A DNA stretch of 64,000 nt. Origin: an uncultured Mucilaginibacter sp. (GTDB taxonomy: Bacteria > Bacteroidota > Bacteroidia > Sphingobacteriales > Sphingobacteriaceae). Location of the stretch: contig NZ_CAMLHX010000007.1 in NCBI RefSeq assembly GCF_946479965.1, forward strand, positions 1 to 64,000. Direction: 5' to 3'. Numbering within the stretch: position 1 is the first letter of the stretch; the number at the start of each line of letters is the position of its first letter. Below the pieces are notes generated by a model. The model did not search any database, was not told the origin of the DNA, and was given only the letters and a program-made list of their open reading frames with translations. Positions 61,383-64,000 of this stretch are shown here, piece after piece. A program made the translations under genes and the position numbers.

Positions 61383-61961
61383 ATGAATACCAGGGTTGAT
61401 TTTTATTTTGATAAAGAGGAAAAGTGGCAGCAGGAGATCAGGAAAATGAGAGGTATAGCACTTTCCTGCGGACTTACTGAGGAATTAAAATGGGGCTGTC
61501 CCTGTTATACATTTAACAACAGCAATATTGTTTTAATACACGTTTTTAAAGAATACTGTGCCTTCCTGTTCTTTAAAGGAGCTTTATTAAAAGATACCGA
61601 TGGCATCCTTATCCAACAAACTGAAAATGTTCAAGGAGCCCGGCAGGCAAGATTTACCAATATACAGGAGGTAATTGAGCGCGAAGCCGCGTTGAAAGCT
61701 TATATTTTTGAAGCTATTGAAGTTGAAAAAGCAGGCTTAAAGGTAACATTGAAAAAGACGGAAGATTTCCCCGTTGCCGAAGAGTTTCAGGCTAAATTAG
61801 ATGCCGTGCCTGCATTAAAAAAAGCGTTTGAAGTATTGACGCCCGGCAGGCAAAAAGGCTATCTATTACATTTTTCATCAGCCAAACAATCAAAAACCCG
61901 CGAGGCAAGGATTGAAAAAAGTATACCACAGATTATGAACGGAAAAGGTCTGGACGATTAA
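61383..61961 (+). CDS. YdeI/OmpD-associated family protein (DUF1801)
   Basis: A 192-residue protein with the DUF1801 part first (WQQEIRKMRGIALSCGLTEE, KWGCPCYTFNN, EYCAFLFFKGALL) and a C-terminal YdeI-like helical part (AVPALKKAFEVLTPGRQKGYL, KTREARIEKSIPQI). Function unknown; linked to peptide resistance in some bacteria. It is 17 bp after the DoxX gene. Confidence 0.87.
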   Translation: MNTRVDFYFDKEEKWQQEIRKMRGIALSCGLTEELKWGCPCYTFNNSNIVLIHVFKEYCAFLFFKGALLKDTDGILIQQTENVQGARQARFTNIQEVIEREAALKAYIFEAIEVEKAGLKVTLKKTEDFPVAEEFQAKLDAVPALKKAFEVLTPGRQKGYLLHFSSAKQSKTREARIEKSIPQIMNGKGLDD

Positions 61962-61973
61962 AACGAAAGCCAA

Positions 61974-62537
61974 ATGAACAACCAAAACAAACTATCGCCA
62001 CAGCAAAATGAAGAATTGCTGGGCATACTAAAAACCCGCTTCGAGAACCATATGCAGCGGCATAAAGGTATTGCCTGGGCAGCTGTACAAGCAAAACTGG
62101 AAGCAAACCCTGAAAAACTTTGGACGTTAAATGAAATGGAATTTACCGGTGGCGAACCTGATGTGGTAGGCTTTGATGATAAAACCGGCGAGTATATTTT
62201 CTACGACTGCTCTGCCGAAAGCCCAAAGAGCCGCCGCAGCATTTGTTATGACCGTGCGGCATGGGAAGCCCGAAAAGAGCATAAGCCTGAGAATACGGCC
62301 CTTGATATGGCTGCTGAAATGGGCGTTGAAATATTGAACGAAGAGCAATACCGTGATCTGCAAAAACTAGGCAGCTTTGATCTGAAAACATCAAGCTGGG
62401 TAAAAACGCCTGACGATATCAGGAAACTGGGTGGCGCTATTTTTTGCGACAGAAGGTATAATACTGTTTTTACATATCATAACGGAGCAGATTCCTATTA
62501 TGCGGCAAGGGGATTTAGGGGAGCGCTGAAAGTATAA
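61974..62537 (+). CDS. DUF4256-family protein
   Basis: A 187-residue soluble protein with LGILKTRFENHMQRHKGI, SLSEMEFTGGEPDVV-like text (here NEMEFTGGEPDVVGFDD) and KSRRSICYDRAAWEAR, the DUF4256 pattern. Function unknown. It closes the ArsR-SRPBCC-DoxX-YdeI operon and follows its neighbour by 12 bp; this order recurs in Bacteroidetes. Confidence 0.87.
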   Translation: MNNQNKLSPQQNEELLGILKTRFENHMQRHKGIAWAAVQAKLEANPEKLWTLNEMEFTGGEPDVVGFDDKTGEYIFYDCSAESPKSRRSICYDRAAWEARKEHKPENTALDMAAEMGVEILNEEQYRDLQKLGSFDLKTSSWVKTPDDIRKLGGAIFCDRRYNTVFTYHNGADSYYAARGFRGALKV

Positions 62538-62629
62538 TTCGCGGTTAACCTTTAGATACATTCTGAATAGCATAAACAGAACAAAGGGTGGTTGCATAAA
62601 ATTATCTTTGCCATAAGATATTATAAAAC

Positions 62630-62851
62630 ATGGCAACAAAAATTACAATAAACAATAACGGATCGGTAAAATTAGACGGCGATTTTGAGATAGTAGATAT
62701 GCAGGGTAATGCCTATGGCTTGCAAGGCAGAACTGTGGTTTCTATATGCCGCTGCGGCTTATCAGCCAACAAACCGTTTTGCGATGGATCGCACAAAGGG
62801 CACTTTGAACATAACGCGGTAGCGTTTGATTTGCCGCCGAAAAAGGTGTAA
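62630..62851 (+). CDS. CDGSH iron-sulfur domain protein
   Basis: A 73-residue protein with the CDGSH cluster motif: Cys40, Cys42 and Cys51 plus His55 in CRCGLSANKPFCDGSHKG. It binds a [2Fe-2S] cluster with three Cys and one His. Such proteins are small redox or cluster-transfer factors. It is preceded by about 90 bp of non-coding DNA and stands alone. Confidence 0.92.
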   Translation: MATKITINNNGSVKLDGDFEIVDMQGNAYGLQGRTVVSICRCGLSANKPFCDGSHKGHFEHNAVAFDLPPKKV

Positions 62852-62875
62852 TTACACTCTTGCAAATCATGGCTT

Positions 62876-62910
62876 CAAATAGCGATGGGTTTGAAACCCA
62901 TCGCTATTTG
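62876..62910. repeat. Dispersed palindrome, copy 2
   Basis: The same palindrome as at 59929-59957 (identical over 29 bp), here extended to 35 bp with 17-bp arms (CAAATAGCGATGGGTTT and its complement around a central G). Its centre supplies TTTG at 62890, used below as promoter element. Confidence 0.75.
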
Positions 62911-62918
62911 TATATTTG
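62890..62918 (+). promoter_or_regulatory. Probable promoter of the DUF2723 gene
   Basis: TTTG at 62890-62893, then 17 bp, then TATATTTG at 62911-62918, a full match to the Bacteroidetes -33/-7 pattern TTTG...TAnnTTTG. The start codon lies 8 bp further, so the message would be almost leaderless. The -33 box lies within the palindromic repeat at 62876-62910. Confidence 0.6.
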
Positions 62919-62926
62919 CCGGCTGG

Positions 62927-64000
62927 ATGCCCATACAATATAACAAACTCAATAACATTTTAGGCTGGCTCTGTTTTGCTATAGCAGCCATAACGTATAT
63001 ACTTACTTTAGAACCAACCGTAAGTTTTTGGGATTGCGGCGAATTCATCTCCTGCGCCTATCGTTTACAGGTATCGCACCAACCCGGCTACCCCTTGTTT
63101 GCCATGCTGGGCAAGGTATTTTCGTTACTTTCCTTCGGCGACCGTACTAAAGTGGCCTACTTTACCAACTTAGGCTCGGCTATAGCAAGTGCTGCAACGG
63201 TTATGTTCCTGTTTTGGAGCATAACAGCATTAGCTAAAAAACTACTGGCAAATAGTAAAAGTCAATGGACTGACCAACAGCAAACCCTGTTAATAATGGG
63301 AAGCGGCTTGGTCGGTGCGCTTTGCTTTGCTTTTTCTGATACCTTCTGGTTCTCGGCAGTCGAGACCATTGTGTTCGCCCTTTCTGCACTATGTACAGCT
63401 GTTGTTTTTTGGGCGATATTAAAATGGGATGCACATGCCGATGAACCTGGTGCCGATAAATGGCTGATATTTATAGCTTATATAATCGGCCTGTCTATAG
63501 GGATACACCTGCTTAATTTGCTCACCATCCCGGCTATCACTCTCGTTTATTTTAACAGGCGCAACCCGGTGATGACATTTAAAAAAGGTGTTATCGCTTT
63601 TTTTTCGAGCGTGGTTATTTTGGCTATAGTGCAATTTGGCATAAGGCAATACACCATAAAAGCGGCAGCCTATGTTGATCTGTATTTCGTCAATTCGCTT
63701 GGTTTTGGCTTTAATACCGGGGCTATTTTATTTTTTATATTGCTGATAGTTTTACTGACTGCAGGCATCATCTACAGCATAAAAAAACAAAAACCAACGC
63801 TAAACCTGGTGTTGCTGTGCACGGCATTTATCTATTTTGGATATGGGTCGTTCGCTTATATACCCATCAGAGCAGCAGCAGGCACCAACCTGAATAACTC
63901 CAACCCAGATAACGCTTTCACCCTTAACAGCTATCTTAACCGCGACCAGTATGGCCAAATGCCTTTGTTTTACGGACCTTATTTTGATGCCAATATAATT
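62927..64000 (+). CDS. DUF2723-family membrane protein (partial, runs off the window)
   Basis: An open frame of 358 codons that continues beyond the right edge. It starts MPIQYNKLNNILGW and shows SFWDCGEFISCAYRLQVSHQ, PGYPLFAMLGKVF and many transmembrane helices. DUF2723 proteins are large GT-C-like membrane proteins, related in pattern to protein O-mannosyltransferases, that are specific to Bacteroidetes and may glycosylate envelope proteins. The ATG at 62927 is preferred because of the promoter just upstream. About two thirds of the gene lies outside the window. Confidence 0.88.
   Translation, partial: MPIQYNKLNNILGWLCFAIAAITYILTLEPTVSFWDCGEFISCAYRLQVSHQPGYPLFAMLGKVFSLLSFGDRTKVAYFTNLGSAIASAATVMFLFWSITALAKKLLANSKSQWTDQQQTLLIMGSGLVGALCFAFSDTFWFSAVETIVFALSALCTAVVFWAILKWDAHADEPGADKWLIFIAYIIGLSIGIHLLNLLTIPAITLVYFNRRNPVMTFKKGVIAFFSSVVILAIVQFGIRQYTIKAAAYVDLYFVNSLGFGFNTGAILFFILLIVLLTAGIIYSIKKQKPTLNLVLLCTAFIYFGYGSFAYIPIRAAAGTNLNNSNPDNAFTLNSYLNRDQYGQMPLFYGPYFDANII

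Noticed and set aside
1..64000. tRNA genes, CRISPR arrays, insertion sequences, integrase, relaxase
   Set aside because: None was found by reading both strands for cloverleaf ends, regular spaced repeats, transposase motifs (DDE, HUH) or tyrosine recombinase motifs; short or divergent tRNAs could have been missed by eye.

Overview
The window looks like a Bacteroidota genome, most likely Sphingobacteriaceae (Mucilaginibacter/Pedobacter type). The evidence is the Bacteroidetes-type conjugative transposon gene order traI-J-K-L-M-N, promoter elements of the TAnnTTTG type, the protein families present (DUF3347, DUF305, HYC_CC_PP, DUF2723, DUF6428), and dispersed palindromic repeats of the kind common in these genomes. 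No tRNA, rRNA, CRISPR array, insertion sequence or integrase was seen.

Layout. (1) 1-16.6 kb is the transfer module of an integrative conjugative element: the last codons of a TraI-like gene, traJ, traK, a TraL-like gene, traM and traN (a VirB6/8/10/9-like type IV secretion set), a 1839-residue methylase-helicase, a VirD4-like coupling ATPase, an M23 peptidase, an ArdC-like protein with an altered zinc motif, a DUF4099-like protein, a degenerate Toprim-like protein and small membrane proteins. (2) 16.6-17.4 kb is non-coding with two hairpins. (3) 17.4-37.5 kb, plus strand, is a large copper/heavy-metal block: CopA ATPase, HMA chaperone, AraC regulator with an HMA-like start, DUF305 and DUF3347 proteins, a haem-binding protein, a multicopper oxidase fused to an outer-membrane-like tail, a second (CPH) ATPase, and a CusA-CusC-CusB-CusB efflux system in which cusA is split by a one-base frame change. 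Four proteins carry the same short heavy-metal-binding domain. (4) 37.5-44.1 kb, minus strand, is an arsenic operon: arsR, DUF6428, arsN2, arsC, a second ArsR-like gene, acr3, arsO, metallophosphoesterase, ynfA, metallophosphoesterase, gcvH. Two near-identical 16-bp operators sit in front of its first two genes. (5) 44.3-48.8 kb is an accessory stretch with an orphan AbiEi-like antitoxin, an unusual cluster of five palindromes (three of them perfect, 52, 42 and 30 bp), an AbiEi/AbiEii toxin-antitoxin pair, and a probable element border. (6) 48.8-64 kb looks like ordinary chromosome: PBP1C with an alpha-2-macroglobulin, an isocitrate-lyase-family enzyme, regulators, an ArsR-SRPBCC-DoxX-YdeI-DUF4256 operon, a CDGSH protein and the start of a DUF2723 membrane protein, with REP-like repeats between genes.

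How it fits together. The element would move by conjugation and carry copper and arsenic resistance as cargo. Copper would be pumped from the cytoplasm by two P1B ATPases, bound and oxidised in the periplasm by the DUF3347/DUF305/HMBD/oxidase proteins, and expelled by the RND system. Arsenate would be reduced by ArsC, arsenite expelled by Acr3, and organoarsenical or flavin-linked steps handled by ArsN2 and ArsO. The points most worth a second look are the palindrome cluster between two AbiEi-type genes, the lipoyl-carrier GcvH inside the arsenic operon, the split cusA, the oxidase/outer-membrane fusion and the HQxxH ArdC-like protein.
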